Source of the DNA: Pelobates cultripes | Taxonomy: Eukaryota; Chordata; Amphibia; Anura; Pelobatidae | Length of the DNA stretch: 64,000 bases | Direction: 5' to 3' | Assembly: GCA_933207985.1 (NCBI GenBank) | Contig: OW240915.1 | Location: forward strand, 265,999,360 to 266,063,359 | In this document: one piece after another, positions 22,648 through 35,847 of the stretch | How positions within the stretch are numbered: position 1 is the stretch's first letter | How the letters are laid out: each line of letters opens with the position of its first letter | The notes under the pieces: model-generated | The model's input: the letters and a program-made list of their open reading frames with translations, nothing else | Database searches by the model: none | Told to the model about the DNA's origin: nothing | Made by a program: the position numbers and the translations under genes

Positions 22648-24500
22648 ATAGAAAAATAAAATATGATGGCAGATAAGAACCATTCTGCCCATCTAGTCTG
22701 TCCAATTTTCTAAATACTTTCATTAGATCCCTGGCCTTATCTTATAGTTAGGATAGCCTTATGCCTATCCCCTGCATGCTTAAACTCCTTCACTGAGGTA
22801 ACCTGTACCACTTCAGCTGGAAGGCTATTCCATGCATCCACTACCCTCTCAGTAAAGTAATACTTCCTGATATTATTTTTAAACCTTTGCCCCTCTAATT
22901 TAAGACTATGTCCACTTGTTGTGGTAGTTTTTCTTCTTTTAAATATAGTCTCCTCCTTTACTGTGTTGATTCCCTTTATGTATTTAAATGTTTCTATCAT
23001 ATCCCCCCTGTCTCGTCTTTCCTCCAAGCTATACATGTTAAGATTCTTTAACCTTTCCTGGTTAGTTTTATCCTGCAATCCATGAACCAGTTTAGAAGCC
23101 CTTCTCTGAACTCTCTCTAAAGTATCAATATCCTTCTGAAGAAACGGTCTCCAGTACTGCTACAATACTCCAAGTGAAGTCTCACCAGAGTTCTGTACAA
23201 TGGCATGAGCACTTCCCTCTTTCTACTGCTAATACCTCTCTCTATACAACCAAGCATTCTGCTAGCATTTTCTGCTGCCCTATTACATTGTTTGCCTTCC
23301 TTTAAGTCATCTGAAATAATTACTCCTAAATCCCTTTCCTCAGATTTTGAGGTTAGTACTGTATCAAATATTCTATACTCTGCCCTTGGGTTTTTACGCC
23401 CAAGATGCATTACCTTGCACTTGTCCACATTATATGTCAGTTGCCACAGCTCTGACTATTTTTCTACTTTATCTAAATCATTTGACATTTGGCTTATCCC
23501 TCCTGGAATATTAACCCTGTTACATATCTTGGTATCATCAACAAAAACATACATCTTACCAAAAAGACCTTCTGCAATATCACTAATACATTTTTTTTAA
23601 GGGAATGGGTCCAAGTACAGATATCTGTTTTTCGAATATACTCCATTGACTACAACCCTCTGTTGCCTGTCACTCAGCCACTGCATAACCCATTCAACAA
23701 TATTGGAATCCAAACTTAAAGATTGTAGTTTATTGATAAGTTTTCCATGTGCAACAGTTTTAAAAGCCTTACTGAAATTTAGGTAAGCAATATCTACAGC
23801 ACCACCCTGATTTATTAATTTAGTTAACCAGCCTAAAAAAATCAATAAGATTAGTTTGGCATGATCTCCCTGAAGTAAACCAATGTTCTCTCCATATGAT
23901 TTTAGATGTTCATGAATCCTATCCTTTTACATGGTTTCCATCAATTTGCCAACTACTGAAGTAAGACTTACTGACCCATAGTTGCCCGACTCCTCCCTAC
24001 TACCTTTCTTATGAATGGGCACAACATTCGCTAACTTCCAATCTTTGGGACTACTCCTTTTAACAATAATTGGTTAAACAAATCTGCTAATGGTTTTACT
24101 AGTACACCACTAAGCTTTTTTTTTTTTTAAAGAACTTTGGGTGTATTCCTTCAGGCCCCATAGACTTATTTGTCTTTACATTTGACAGTTGAAATAGAAC
24201 CTCTTCCTCTATAAACTCACATGTAAGAAATTACTCATTTGTCCTTTTTCCTAACTGAGGTCCCTTTCCTTAATTTTCATCTGTAAATACTGAACAAAAA
24301 TATTAATTGAGGCAGTCAGCTAGACCGTTGTCCTGTTCTACATACCTTCCTTCTTTTGTTTTTAATCGAACTAATCTTTGTTTTACTTTCCTTTTCTCAT
24401 TTATGAAGCTAAAAATGTTTTATCCCCCACCTTTTTTTTTTTTTACTGACTGGGCTATTCTCTCTTTCACATGTATTAATAAAGGACTCTTTGTTTGAGG
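22648..24500 (-). pseudogene. CR1 LINE, antisense, 5'-truncated and decayed
   Basis: The minus strand aligns along its length with the CR1 at 55.5-57.7 kb. Open pieces are 22,737-23,078 (C-terminus, with YYFTERVVDAWNSLPAEVV), 23,117-23,428 (DKCKVMHLGRKNP) and 23,597-23,845 (VDIAYLNFSKAF). Frameshifts, stops and an A-run at 24,118-24,129 interrupt the frame. The 3' UTR and tail are at 22,648-22,735. Beyond about 24,500 similarity fades. It encoded reverse transcriptase but is now inactive. Confidence 0.92.
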
Positions 24501-25496
24501 CTTTTCTTTGATATTCCCATCCAGTCAGTAGATTTGCATATTTTTCCAATCTGGAGAAAGGGACCTCATACCAATCTCCTTGATTAATTCAGCACCACAA
24601 ATCCTCAGGTTTAACAACTCAGGTAGGTGCACATCTATTTTTCTGTACTTCGTGATTTAGCAATCTATTAGAATTGTGCAGCCCTTTTAGATTATTATCT
24701 TCAAAATTGTGGTGTGATAAAACTCCCCACAGTGCAAATAAATATAAACATTACTGTGTTTTTTAGTACTCCTTATTTTACTCTATTGGTTACTTCTCAT
24801 TTGATCTGTGGAGAAAACAAATATTAGTGGCAGTCCACTAACCATCAATCATGTTTCATCCTATCATCCTTTTAATTTTTGCTCCATTGACAGAACTTCA
24901 AAACAAAAATGGCTCATTCATTCCTTGTTTTTTTGTTGTTGATTTGGTCATATAACATTTCAGAGCTAAGGAATGTGGATAACTTGTTAAACATTCTTTT
25001 TCCTGCCTTTGTCGTGCTTGACCTAAGTTCTGCATGGGAACCAAAATATAAGATGTAAGATAGATATAAAAAATTATGCACTCTTATGCACGGGGAATGT
25101 TATTTCATATATTTACAAAAGTACATCGGAAAAAGTACAGGAGAACACTGGATGACAAAGGTAAGGCTTTAACTCTTAGCATGCATTTGTGGAATGTGGA
25201 ATCTTTGCTGGTATATCACCTGTGTTAGTATTTGGACTCTTAGTACGTAGTAAAAATATATTATTCAATTTAATATAATTTAAAAAAAATGCCATAGTAA
25301 ACTAATACAATAATTATAATTATACTAACCTTTCCTTTATCTATGTCCTGCCATAAACAGATCAAACCCAATGGCTCCCTAGTAGTATTAAATCATAGTT
25401 AGTATAGGTTCTCTTTGCGATTTGTATGGCACACAATCCCAACATTCTATGGTAGTGTATGGCTTTGAGTCATGTACAGCATGGGAATTTATGTAA
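24501..25496. other. No recognised feature, possibly eroded CR1 5' part
   Basis: The stretch next to the CR1 may be a further degraded part of it. From about 24,700 nothing was recognised. A Penelope-type 5' terminal region would be expected somewhere before 25,497, but I could not define one. Confidence 0.35.
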
Positions 25497-28400
25497 ATGT
25501 TTTCATATGATGATAAACAAATTACCCCCCGTGGCCTATTACTCACCTCTGATCAAGATGATCTTAAATTTATGGAGGAATGGAACAGCAAACTAGAACA
25601 ATGTACCCTTGGTCTCATGGAAACCTTATTACTGAAAAAGAGTATCAAACTCTCCATTTTAGACACAGAAATCAATAAACTCAGGGACAAACTACTACCC
25701 TTTACTGAGACCAAGGCATATAAACAAAATTCTATATTGATCGAAAGTAAAATTGAAAAAGTCGAAATAGACACAAAGCACCTTAAAATCAAGAAATATA
25801 TCAGAGATAAGTCAGATTATTCAAACAAACAAGTTAGAACCTATCATCTGAACAAAATATACACTTTACAAAATCCTACTTACAATGATAACTCTAACGA
25901 AAACAAAAATTACGCAAGAACGGACACACATCTTGAACGAAGAAGGCATACAAATACCGAGACACATCACTATAATTATCATCCGCACGAATATCAGAAC
26001 TACGTAACAAGGAAACCTCACCACTCACCACCAACAATGTGACAACACAGAGCCCAAGCCAACCAGTATCACGGTCCCTCACATAAGTTCCACCAACACT
26101 CACCAATACCATGCACCTTCATACAACAATTGCAGAAACACTCATTCAACTTACAATTCCACACAACCTATAAAATATCACAACACATCTGGTTCCAACA
26201 AGAGATACTTCTCACCCAAACCCCAAAGTTCACAGTATATCAATGATCATAAAGAATACCCCAAATCACCTACCATTCCTCATCACCAAAATAGATATCA
26301 ATTTTTATCAATTGATTCTGAATTTGAAAATGAAGACTATTTTTTAGAGAGCTGTACCCACCCCAACACACTAGCCCAAACACCACACCCATCACGATCA
26401 CAAAAAATAATTTTAAGTTTAGAGGAAGAAGAAGTGGCAGACGTGAACAAGAGAGAGACTAGAAAGAAAATAATCACCCAAAATGACCAATGCAGTGGCA
26501 TTTTTAACCTTTCACAAAAAACCTTAACCATCGCACAAATATCGGTTTTAAAAAAAGGTCTGAAATTGGCCCAACCAACTCTTTTAAATCTTTTGAAGCT
26601 TTTATAGATGTCAATAAATTTGTTCGCAAAGCCACTCTTAAGCATTTTTTTATGGGAAAAAATTGAAGAAACCCCTACTCTACCCTTCTCCTCACTTCCT
26701 GACAATCATAACATTATTAATACAAATTTAAAAGACGAATCGAAGTTTTATCCTTCCTATATGAAATCAGTCCCACTTACAATGTTTTAAAAACTAGTTA
26801 CAAAATATCTTCAAAAAAATATAAATTAATAAACACGATCCACATAACCTCACACATGCAGAAAGAAAGGCACTCAAAGAATTCCAAGACAACACAGACA
26901 TAGTGATAAAACCAGCTGATAAAGGAGAAGGGTTAGTTATTTTATCTAGCACAATGTATATAGAAGAGGCACACAGGAAACGTAATGACACTAACGTTTA
27001 CGAAAAATATTTATCAGACCCTACCACTAACATACAAACCATTTTATCTCAGTTTTTTTAAAAAGGTTTTGACTTAGAAATTTTAAATAAACATGAGTTT
27101 AATTTTTTTTTAAAATAAATTCCCTATTATCCCTGTTATTTATTTCCTCCTTAAAATACATACAAATGAAAATAAATCCCCAGGATGGCCAATAGTATCA
27201 GGCATAGGCTCCCTCATTTGTAATCTTTCCCAATATGTAGATACCTTTCTCCAACCCACTGTAAAACAAATAAAGTTTTATCTCCAAGAGTCAATGTCAC
27301 TATTAAAATTTTTAAATAATTTTAAATGGAATCCAAATTTTATATTGGTCACCTGTGACGTTCAATCCCTGTACACCATGACATAGAATGCAAAGCTATT
27401 AAAGATATTTTAACTAGAGAAAATAAAATTTCAAATATACACATAGATTTTATATTAGAGGCCATAAATATTATTTTAAATAATAATTATTTTTGGTTCC
27501 TCAATTCTTTTTATTTCCAAAAAAGATGGACAGCTATGGGTACTAGGTTTGCCCCGAGCTATGCTAATTTATTCATGGCTGATTGGGAGTCCAAAGATAT
27601 TTTTGATGCACATGCCTGGAGGGCAAACCTGGTCTCATATTTTAGGTACATTGATGACCTCTTTTTTTTATTTGGGACGGATCTGAAGAAAACCTCATTT
27701 CTTTTATTGATAATCTTAATATTAATAACAGAGGCATAATTTTAACAAATGAATTCAGTAGGGAACAAATTAACTTTTTAGATCTAAATATATTTATTAA
27801 AAATGGGCAACTACATACCAAAACGTTTTAAAAAAAAATTGTGTAAATACGGCAATTGATAAATCAAGTTGTCATTACAAACCTTGGGTTGATAGTGCTC
27901 CTAAAAGACAATTTCTATGCCTACGTAGAAATTGCACAGAATTAAAAGATTTTAACGAACAAGTGGAAGTTTAAAAAAATAAATTTATTGAAAAAAATTA
28001 TTCAGATTCAGACTTAACAGACACTTTTAACAATATTAAGCTCAAAAACAGAAATGAGCTTTTAACATATAAAACAAAATCAAGCAACAAATCTATATCT
28101 CCTTGTTTCTTTTAATTATAATACTAAAAGTGGTAAAATTAAAAAGATTATAAAAAACACTGGCATATCCCAAGACATGATGATAAATTTAGCCAAATCA
28201 TACCCGTAAATCCAAATATAGTCTTTAGAGGAGCTCCTAATTTTAGATGGATTTTAACCACTAATTTTACTAAGGAAATTATACAGAAAAACACTGTATC
28301 CTTCTCCCCCCAAGTAAAAGGTTTCTATAAATGCAAATCCTGTATAGTATGTAAAACTGCTGATTCTAGTGTACCTTCTAAAGTAACACAATTTACCTCA

Positions 28401-28742
28401 AATAGGACAAAAGAGACTTATAATATCAAAGATTTTATTAACTGCAACACAAGAAATGTCATTTATCTGCTTGAATGTCCATGTGGCTTTCAATATGTTG
28501 GAATGACCACAAGGTGCTTAAAAATTAGATTAAGTGAACATTGCAGAAACATAAAAAATGGATACCTAAATCACTCAGTATTCAAACATTTTATTATTAA
28601 TAATAAAGATCCTAAAATGTTAAAATGCACAGGTATTAAAACATTTATTTTACCCTGGAGGGGAGGTGATGTAAAAAAGTTTTAGGAAAAACAGAAAAAT
28701 TTAATGAGTCTGTAAGTTACAGACTCTTATACCCCAAAGTTT
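25497..28742 (+). pseudogene. Penelope-like element ORF (reverse transcriptase plus GIY-YIG), decayed
   Basis: Ordered fragments of one long Penelope-type protein are visible on the + strand. An N-terminal Lys-rich, coiled-coil-like stretch lies at 25,497-26,042. Near 26,890-26,990 it reads DIVIKPADKGEGLVILSS and YIEEAHRKRNDTNVYEKYL, a Penelope hallmark. The reverse transcriptase core is MGTRFAPSYANLFMADWE (27,536) and FRYIDDLFFLF with catalytic YIDD. A Cys pair (KCKSCIVCK, about 28,330) precedes NVIYLLECPCGFQYVGMTTR and LSEHCRNI (28,456-28,560), the GIY-YIG endonuclease. The Cys pair before GIY-YIG recalls the Neptune branch. Stops and frameshifts, many at poly-A or poly-T runs, inactivate it. 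Confidence 0.9.
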
Positions 28743-29640
28743 AAATGCTGACTCTGACTTGTTCAATTTATTGTAAATATGTATATAGATACCTACATTG
28801 CTATTTTATTCTATTGACATTCCATGTTTTTTTTATTTTTTATTCTGTATTTAACTCTTCATTTATTATGTATTTTTATCTTTATTTGTACAAATATGGA
28901 CCCAATTACCCCCACCCCCAATGTCTTCCCTCAACTGCTGTTACTTTTACACTTTTCCTGTCCTAATATGGCCACAGTAATCTTTACTCTGTTCCCCTTC
29001 CAAAATGGCTTAAATCCTAACTTAGACGACACGACTATTATGTGCCGCCGTCACTCCCACACGCTCATATCTGCTAAAGCCCAACGCAAGCCGACGATAA
29101 AAACTACCTTTCCCACCATTCACCACTCTATATGACGCCTGAACGTGTATGCTTCCAGACCTTTATCCCCCACATCGGCAGACACTTTGAGCGTGCCGAC
29201 TACATTTCCTATGGGTCTTAGCTAAAATCACAGCGGTCACATTACTTTTTTACTTAATTCCTACTATAAAACCCTCATTTTAAACATTAACCCACATTAT
29301 TATGCTCATATCCATCCACTTATTCTATTTATATTGGTTACATCTTATATTAAGTTTCATTACGTTTTTGTAACATATATTTTGATTGGCTGACCCGAAT
29401 TTTGGTGCCAATTTTAATTAAGCATATCCTTATTTAAACTCTCCATGCCAGGTTTGATGTTCTATTCCATTTTGAAGAAGTCTTGATAGGTGAAACGCGT
29501 TAATGGTTTTAAATTGTGTATTTTAGCAATACAAGTTTTTTGGTTACCTAAGCTGTACCAATTCTCTTTTTATTGTGTTTTATATGCACTTGTTTAATTA
29601 ATTTTTTTACTCTTCCTGGCATTTATTATTACTGGTCCTG
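28743..29640 (+). mobile_element. Penelope-like element 3' region with hammerhead-like motif
   Basis: This non-coding stretch follows the GIY-YIG end. At 29,471-29,506 it reads TTGAAGA, AGTC/GGT as a weak stem II, then GAAACGCGT. The GAAACGCG part is intact while the CUGAUGA box is altered. Penelope-like terminal repeats are known to carry hammerhead ribozymes. The outer boundary was not found; about 29,640 is a guess. Confidence 0.55.
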
Positions 29641-29704
29641 TACTCAAAGTAATCCGAGGTGGGAATCATTCCACCAACGTTTTACCAATAGAGCAGTGCT
29701 TCCT

Positions 29705-29990
29705 GCTCTACACTTGTGAGTAGTGATGTCCCGAACGGTTCGCTGAACGGTTCACCGTGAACGGTTCGCCATGGACTCTTCATTGAGTAAACTTTGACCC
29801 TCTACCTCACAGTCAGCAGACACATTCCAGCCAATCAGCAGCAGACCCTCCCTCCCAGACCCTCCCACCTCCTGGACAGCATCCATTTTACATTCATTGT
29901 GAAGCTGCATTCTTAGTGAGCTGTCCAGGAGGTGGGAGGGTCTGGGAGGGAGGGTCTGCTGCTGATTGGCTGGAATGTGTCAAATCTGGT
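29705..29990. repeat. Foldback element with perfect 62-bp inverted repeat
   Basis: The arms at 29,819-29,880 and 29,920-29,981 are exact reverse complements over 62 bp, separated by a 39-nt spacer. The left flank (29,705-29,772) holds three GAACGGTTC copies. The arms are rich in CCCTCC/GGGAGG. Terminal repeats and target duplication were not found. Confidence 0.9.
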
Positions 29991-30036
29991 TAGCTAGTGT
30001 GTATGCGTCTGTTCGTGAGAGTGTGTGTGTGTGTCT

Positions 30037-30321
30037 TAAGCACTTACCTTTCTCCAGCGCCGGAATCCCTTGATCTCTACTCAATGCTTTCCTATGGACT
30101 TTCAGCGTCTTCTCACTGTGAATTTCACAGTGAGAATCGCAGAAGCTCCTCTAGCGGCTGTTAATGAGACAGCTACTCAAGGCTGGATTAACCCTCCGAG
30201 AAACATAGCAGTTTCTCTGAAACTGCTATGTTTTCAGCTGAAGGGTTAAAACTAGAGGGACCTGGCACCCAGACCACTCCATTGAGCTGATGTGATCTGG
30301 GTGTCTGTAGTGGTCCTTTAA
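30037..30321. mobile_element. T2-type MITE, left end missing
   Basis: The right end is GTAGTGGTCCTTTAA (to 30,321). The interior has CTCACTGTGAATTTCACAGTGAG, AAACATAGCAGTTTCTC mirrored by GAAACTGCTATGTTT, and CTGGCACCCAGACCACTC, all shared with the copy at 21,908. The left TTAA end is absent. Confidence 0.8.
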
Positions 30322-30340
30322 GTGTATGTGTATCTGCATG

Positions 30341-30504
30341 CACTGGCGTACATACCGCGGTCGCAGGGGTCGCAGCCCTGAAACCCCTGCGACCAGGTGC
30401 CCGCCGCCATGTGTTGCAGCCCCAGCCTGCGCAGAGTAAGTGCGTGGAGGTGGGGGCCCACGGATCAGTTTTCGCATCAGGGCCCCATGGGTTGTGTGTA
30501 CGCC

Positions 30505-30508
<4 letters not shown>
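30341..30508. mobile_element. hAT-like GC-rich MITE
   Basis: The left end CACTGGCGTACATACC and the complement of the right end, CAGAGGCGTACACACA, form imperfect inverted ends. The interior holds a GCAGGGGTCGCAGC / CCCCTGCGACC hairpin. The right flank is a TA microsatellite, so no target duplication can be checked. Confidence 0.55.

Positions 30509-30538
<30 letters not shown>
30509..30538. repeat. (TA)n microsatellite
   Basis: About 15 uninterrupted TA units directly after the hAT-like MITE. Confidence 0.95.
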
Positions 30539-30541
<3 letters not shown>

Positions 30542-32691
30542 GAAATAGTGTAGGTTATTTAGATAAATGGGATTAAAAAGTGAAAAGATAAGAGATAAGA
30601 TTCATGGGAGGCATTGCCTAGCAACTTTGTGCTCTTCCTTGCCTATTTACTGCGCTGAAAGGAACAAAGATTATTGTGATACTAATGAGATACATTGGTC
30701 TGTTAGGCACAAACAGCAAATTCTCAACTTTGAATTCAGCTTAGGATCTCACTGTGTATATGCTAAATAATAAGACAATGGAAGAGAGATTTCATTTTTT
30801 AACGTGTGCAGACTTGTTAGCGTTTAAAGGGTCGAATTTATCAAGGCAAAATCTGACTTCAGGTTCACTTCAGGGGCAAAATTCTAAATTTAAAGCAAAC
30901 AGTAAAACCATTTCAGTGGCTTGTGTTAAGAGTTTGGATGCTCTTTAAAGGAAGATTAATCAAGGTTAACAGCTGCTCTGCAGGAGCAAAATTCTAAATA
31001 CGGGCAATCACCATGGAAACCAATTTGTCTTTAACCTGCAATAAATGTGTTTAGAAATCAGTCTTTAAATAAGATAAAATTACTTTTTATTTGAATACAT
31101 TGTAATAAATATGTCACTTATAATTTGTAAACATCCCCTAGTCACTCCCTCACTTAACCCCCTAAAATGAAATTGTCCCTATTTGTCCATTTAAAATATC
31201 GGGAGGCATTAGCATATCATTAATAAAGTGCCCCCAAAGCATCTTTAGTATTGCCTTGTTAAATAAACCACACTGAATTTTCATTTTTAAAACGGGTTTA
31301 TGAATTTGTACTTGGTCTTTTAACCTCCAACCTCAAATTCTGTGCTCTACTCTTTTATGTTACCTTTTTTGTCATAGCATTTCCTTCCTTCCTTCCTTTT
31401 CTGTATTTTAATTCATTAACCCTTTCACTACCGAGTATTATATATCATGACATTTACTTGAAATACGTGATGCATAGCTAGCACATGGTATTCAGAGACC
31501 CTAATGCTGGCTGGCGCAATAAGGGATCTGGGTGGATCCACTGGGCAAATATTTTTTTTTATGTGAGGGGGAGGACATTAAATATCAAGCATTAATGGGG
31601 CAACAGATTTAGTGTCTGTGTATATATGTATGCCTGAATGAATGAATGAGTGAATGTCTGTTATTGTTGTATGTATTATTGTGTTACTAAATAAGTGTGT
31701 CTGTGAATAGTTCGTTATTTATGCGTGTGTATATTATCTATGTTTATATGTGATTGTTGAATTACTTTGTATAACAAATTAGCGTATGTGCGGTGGTGTT
31801 TGATATGCATGTGGTCAGGAGAAGCATTTTTTTCTTGGACCCAGTCAACAAAATGTCTTGGGCCAGCCCTGAATACTATGTGTATTATTCACTGGTCTAT
31901 GCCATCATGCAATGCAGGGCTTTAATGCCCAGTGACGACATAGACTGACATGCAGTATAGGTACCAGCAGGGGTTAAATCCATGCTAGTACCAAGAACCC
32001 CTAGGTATCTTTTGATACCTGGAGGTTTCCTTTGTCAGTAGGTGTCAGAAGAGCTATGAGCAGCATTCAAAGTGAGCACCGTTCATAGCCCTTTTAATAC
32101 CGCTGCTGGGTGATCTCACTTAGCAGTGGTATGTCTTTCACTGCCCCCAGCTTCCAGGATAAAAAAGGGGATCCATCAAGTGTATTCCTGTATTCCCATT
32201 GAATACCTTCACCCAGTTCAGTTCCTAGCCTCTTTTAGGGATCCTTCGATGATTTCAGGGACACTTCTCTCAAGAGCTCTTCCACCCGACCTCCAGCTCT
32301 GTTCTTCCAGGAAGGTACTGTCTCCTCTGCCTTTCCTTTTCAGCCACTTTACCAGGTAGGTATCCACACCTCTGCCTGTACTGTGATTAGCTACTACCTT
32401 TACAAAGGCACTTGTGGCTCTCAGTCCTAGCTTTCTTTTATTTTTACTGAACTACAGGGACTATGCAGCCAGCCAACGGGTATAACAGCCCTGTTACTTG
32501 GATCCCTGAACAAATCTAAACAGGACACACAATTCCAAAAGGAACTAACATGCTCAGCTTGATTTTACACACAGACTAGTCCACTGCGCATAACATTAAA
32601 CTTGCTGTGACAAACTCAATAATATAATAATACAAATTCACTCACTGAGCCCTCTGTAATGTGTGAGTTGGAAAATCTCTCTGCTGATATC
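30539..32691. other. No recognised feature
   Basis: AT-rich sequence with a short CCTT microsatellite at 31,382-31,398. No exon or repeat family was recognised. Confidence 0.45.
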
Positions 32692-33095
32692 AGTACAGTT
32701 ACATAGTTAGATAGTTACATAGCTGAAAAGAGACTTGTGTCCATCAAGTCCAAAAGAAGGCAAAAAAACCTGGTCTGAAGCGCTTCCAATTTTGCCACAA
32801 ACTAGGAAAAAATTCCTTCTTGACCCCAAAATAGCAGTCAGATGTCTCCTTGGATCAAGCAGCTATTACCCCACTAATTAGAAATTATATCCCTGTATGT
32901 TATGTTTTTGTAAGTATTTATCCAATTTCAGTTTAAACATCTGTATGGACTCTGACAAAACCACCTCTTCAGGCAGAGAATTCCATATGCTTATTGTTCT
33001 TACTGTAAAAAAAACTTTTCTTCGCCTTAGATGAAATCTCCTTTCTTCCAGCCTAAATGTGTGACCTCGTGTCCTATGTATAGCCCTGTTTATGA
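32692..33095 (-). pseudogene. CR1-type LINE 3' end, second subfamily, antisense
   Basis: Read on the minus strand it encodes RRKVFFTVRTISIWNSLPEE and VVLSESIQMFKLKLDKYLQ, the counterpart of the CR1 C-terminus at 57.5 kb, then a 3' UTR. It ends in a tail built of GTTACATAG-like units (32,698-32,726). A close relative lies at 54,871-55,230. The tail unit differs from the TTTCTATG tail of the other CR1 copies, so two subfamilies are present. Confidence 0.82.
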
Positions 33096-33959
33096 ATAGA
33101 TATCAGCAAAGGGAATCTCTTGAGGGGTGGGATAAGAGGGTTGGATTAGGGGTAGGAAAAGGGGTTAGAATATCGGTTGGAAAAAAGATTTGATTAGGTG
33201 TTTGGTTAAGGGTTGGATTAGGGGCGGATTAGGGAAAAAGGTATACATGTGAGGTATAAATGTACTCAGGAATAATAGCAGAATACAAATATGCAGTATT
33301 TGAAGTAGCTGAACATGCATGTTCTGTGAATTTCCCCACGATAAAACGTGTGTAGATATAAAAAACAACCTAATTTGAGCTACATTTGTGATAAAATCCT
33401 TAGATGTGTCAAAATGCTCTTAGTTACATAGCCTTGGGGATGTACTTTCCACAAATATATACTTTTGTGTAGAGCTTTTGGATTCTGTGACTACTGTTTA
33501 CATTGTAATCTTAGCATGCCAAATTTTGCCACGTTTTAGCTTTAAAACGGTAATTCATTACTTGCAGTACTTGTTTTAGAACTTCTAAAAATAATCGAAA
33601 CCTTAGACATATTGAGCATTTTAACAAGCAAGACTAAATGGTGAACCTATTTTGAATTAGTTTTCTTTATTTGCACTTAGTGTGTAAAAATTATTGCATC
33701 TAAAACTGAGAAACAAATGTTTTGTGATTATATTTTCCACGTTACTGTGTAATGTATCCATACAGGGTATCAAAGGTTTGATGGCATGATCCCCTGATAG
33801 CTTTAATAGCCTTAGATGATTAAAATAAAAGACCTATGAAAAATAAAAGCAATATTGTTGTGGCAAACTTAGCCACTTCAGACTATTCTTTTATGTGTCC
33901 AAGGGTTGTCCTAGAAAAGCTGGTTAACTTATGTGATTTTATGTATTCGCGTATAAATG
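33096..33959. other. No recognised feature
   Basis: GGTTAGGGTTGGATTAGGGG-like G-rich words lie at 33,121-33,240; the rest is AT-rich. No gene was recognised. Confidence 0.4.
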
Positions 33960-34780
33960 TGATAAAGGGCATTTGTATGCTAGGATCTCAAAAGCCGCTG
34001 GCATTCATATGCTAGTTTCACGAACAGTGACTTTCAACACTTTTCGTGAAACTAACAAAGTACCAAATGGGAGACCACACACAGGAGGTCGTGTGGCTCC
34101 CATTAATAGATTGATACATTGGATTCACTTTTAGCCCAGCAGTGTTCAGTCGTCTAGTGCCTGGAACTAAAATCGGCTACTCGACGGCACGAACACCGCT
34201 GGTCATCCAGACCGTTCGGGAACACCGGTCTTTCTGTATTTTTCTCCAAAATGTGCATTTGTGTGTTTATTGAGACTTTATGTTAAACTGTATTTTATGT
34301 GGCGTTCGGCTGATTGTCCTACGATCTGAGCGGTAATCTACTGAAGTATGCGCTCAGTTCCCAGCTATCTACCTATAGGTCATTCGGTACAATAGCTGAA
34401 TAATGTGCCAGTTATGTATTTTAAGTGAAAAGCCCGGTTCTGCTGTACGGAGGGATAATCCACTTAACAGGATATTCTGTGGGTGTATCCCTCTTGTACA
34501 GCAGTGCATAGTGGGAGAAATGTCTTGCATGTTCAGTTCCCCATGTAGTCCCCTAGTGTGTAACCCCTGTAAAAGGACTAAGGAAACCCCTTGCATGGGG
34601 AACTACATAAATACTGGAGCATGTGAATAAAATCGTCAGTTGACTCCCAGAACTGTGTTTCACCCGGTTACTGGGGGATTTGGGATATTGCCTTCATTTT
34701 CAGCACTTTCCTTGGATTACTTTCTGTACCAGTGGAGATATTAGGATTTAATATTGCAGCTCTGCTACAATTGACTTAAA
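33960..34780 (+). mobile_element. LTR-like sequence (probable solo LTR)
   Basis: A TATA-like box (TACATAAATA, about 34,604) and a polyadenylation signal (AATAAA, about 34,626) occur in LTR order. GATCTGAGCGG, GCGCTCAG and CAGCTATCT near 34,325-34,372 match the LTR-like piece at 3.5 kb. Neither clear TG/CA ends nor a target duplication could be fixed. No retroviral coding sequence adjoins it. Confidence 0.4.
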
Positions 34781-35847
34781 ATTGCTATGTCATCAAAAAT
34801 AAACTTTATCCAGTCTGCTACAATATAGCTCCCTGTGTCTGTCTCTTTTTAAGTTTTTTCCAGAGTGATCTAGTTTTTTTAGAAAACATAAAGAATTATA
34901 GAGACTACTTTTCCTTATGTATAACATTCACATTGACAAAACTTGGCAATTGGCACAACTTGAGCGAAATTCAGTTTTAATAACCAATTATATTTACCCA
35001 CAACCATTCAGTAAATCTAATCCCACAGGAGAGCAAACAGCATACATAAAGAGCAGGGACAATGGCAGAAATTGAGATCTGTCACAAGGAAGAGAAGATA
35101 GAAATCTAAGTTAAGGCAAGGGGCAAGAGGAGGAGTATAATCTTTAAGAAACAGGGGACATATGGAAAGGAAAAAAACCATGATAGTGCAGATTTTAAAT
35201 CATAAAAGGTTTGAAATGAACAAAATAAAGGACACCAAGTAAATCTAAACATTTTCGGTTCATTGAGAGGTGAATACATATCATGCTATAATGGTGTATG
35301 CATTAATGTAAAGTTAATATGTTTCTGTGGGAAAATACCAAAAATGTACAAGAATTTAATGCCGATCTTGTGCTCAACAGAACGATGGTGAACGGCTTCT
35401 GGTTTTTGATATAGGATTGATGATATGGAATTACACTAGATTAATGATAAAGGAACATCTCTGTTTTTCAAGAAAGATTCCTGCACCCACAATTTTTTCC
35501 TTGTGGCATAACTTTATAAATGTTCTGCTAATAGACACTCAACTTCTTCTTAAGAAATTAATTGAAACCATAACTTTGTATATATTTTGAAAAACTAGAA
35601 GTTAGTGAGTTCATTGCCATACTTCTGAGATATGTCGTCTTTTTAACTCATGCTCTAACTGTTGTTTTTTGTTTGTTTTTTGTTTTTGTTTCAGACAGTT
35701 TTCATAAGAGAATAAAGCAGATTAGCTGTAGTTATGCAGTGGTCAATGCTATAGAAGAAAACCATAAAATTGATTATTGTTAACAATGCTCAGAAGCTGA
35801 TTGGTACACACTTGTGTGATACAATGCATAACGTTTTCTTTTTCTTT
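34781..35847. other. No recognised feature
   Basis: AT-rich sequence; a GTTTTTTG-type low-complexity run lies near 35,663-35,692. No exon was recognised. Confidence 0.45.

Noticed and set aside
34403..34630. 75-residue open frame as a small Cys-rich secreted protein
   Set aside because: It lies in the LTR-like block with an equally long antisense frame; no signal peptide or conserved Cys pattern.
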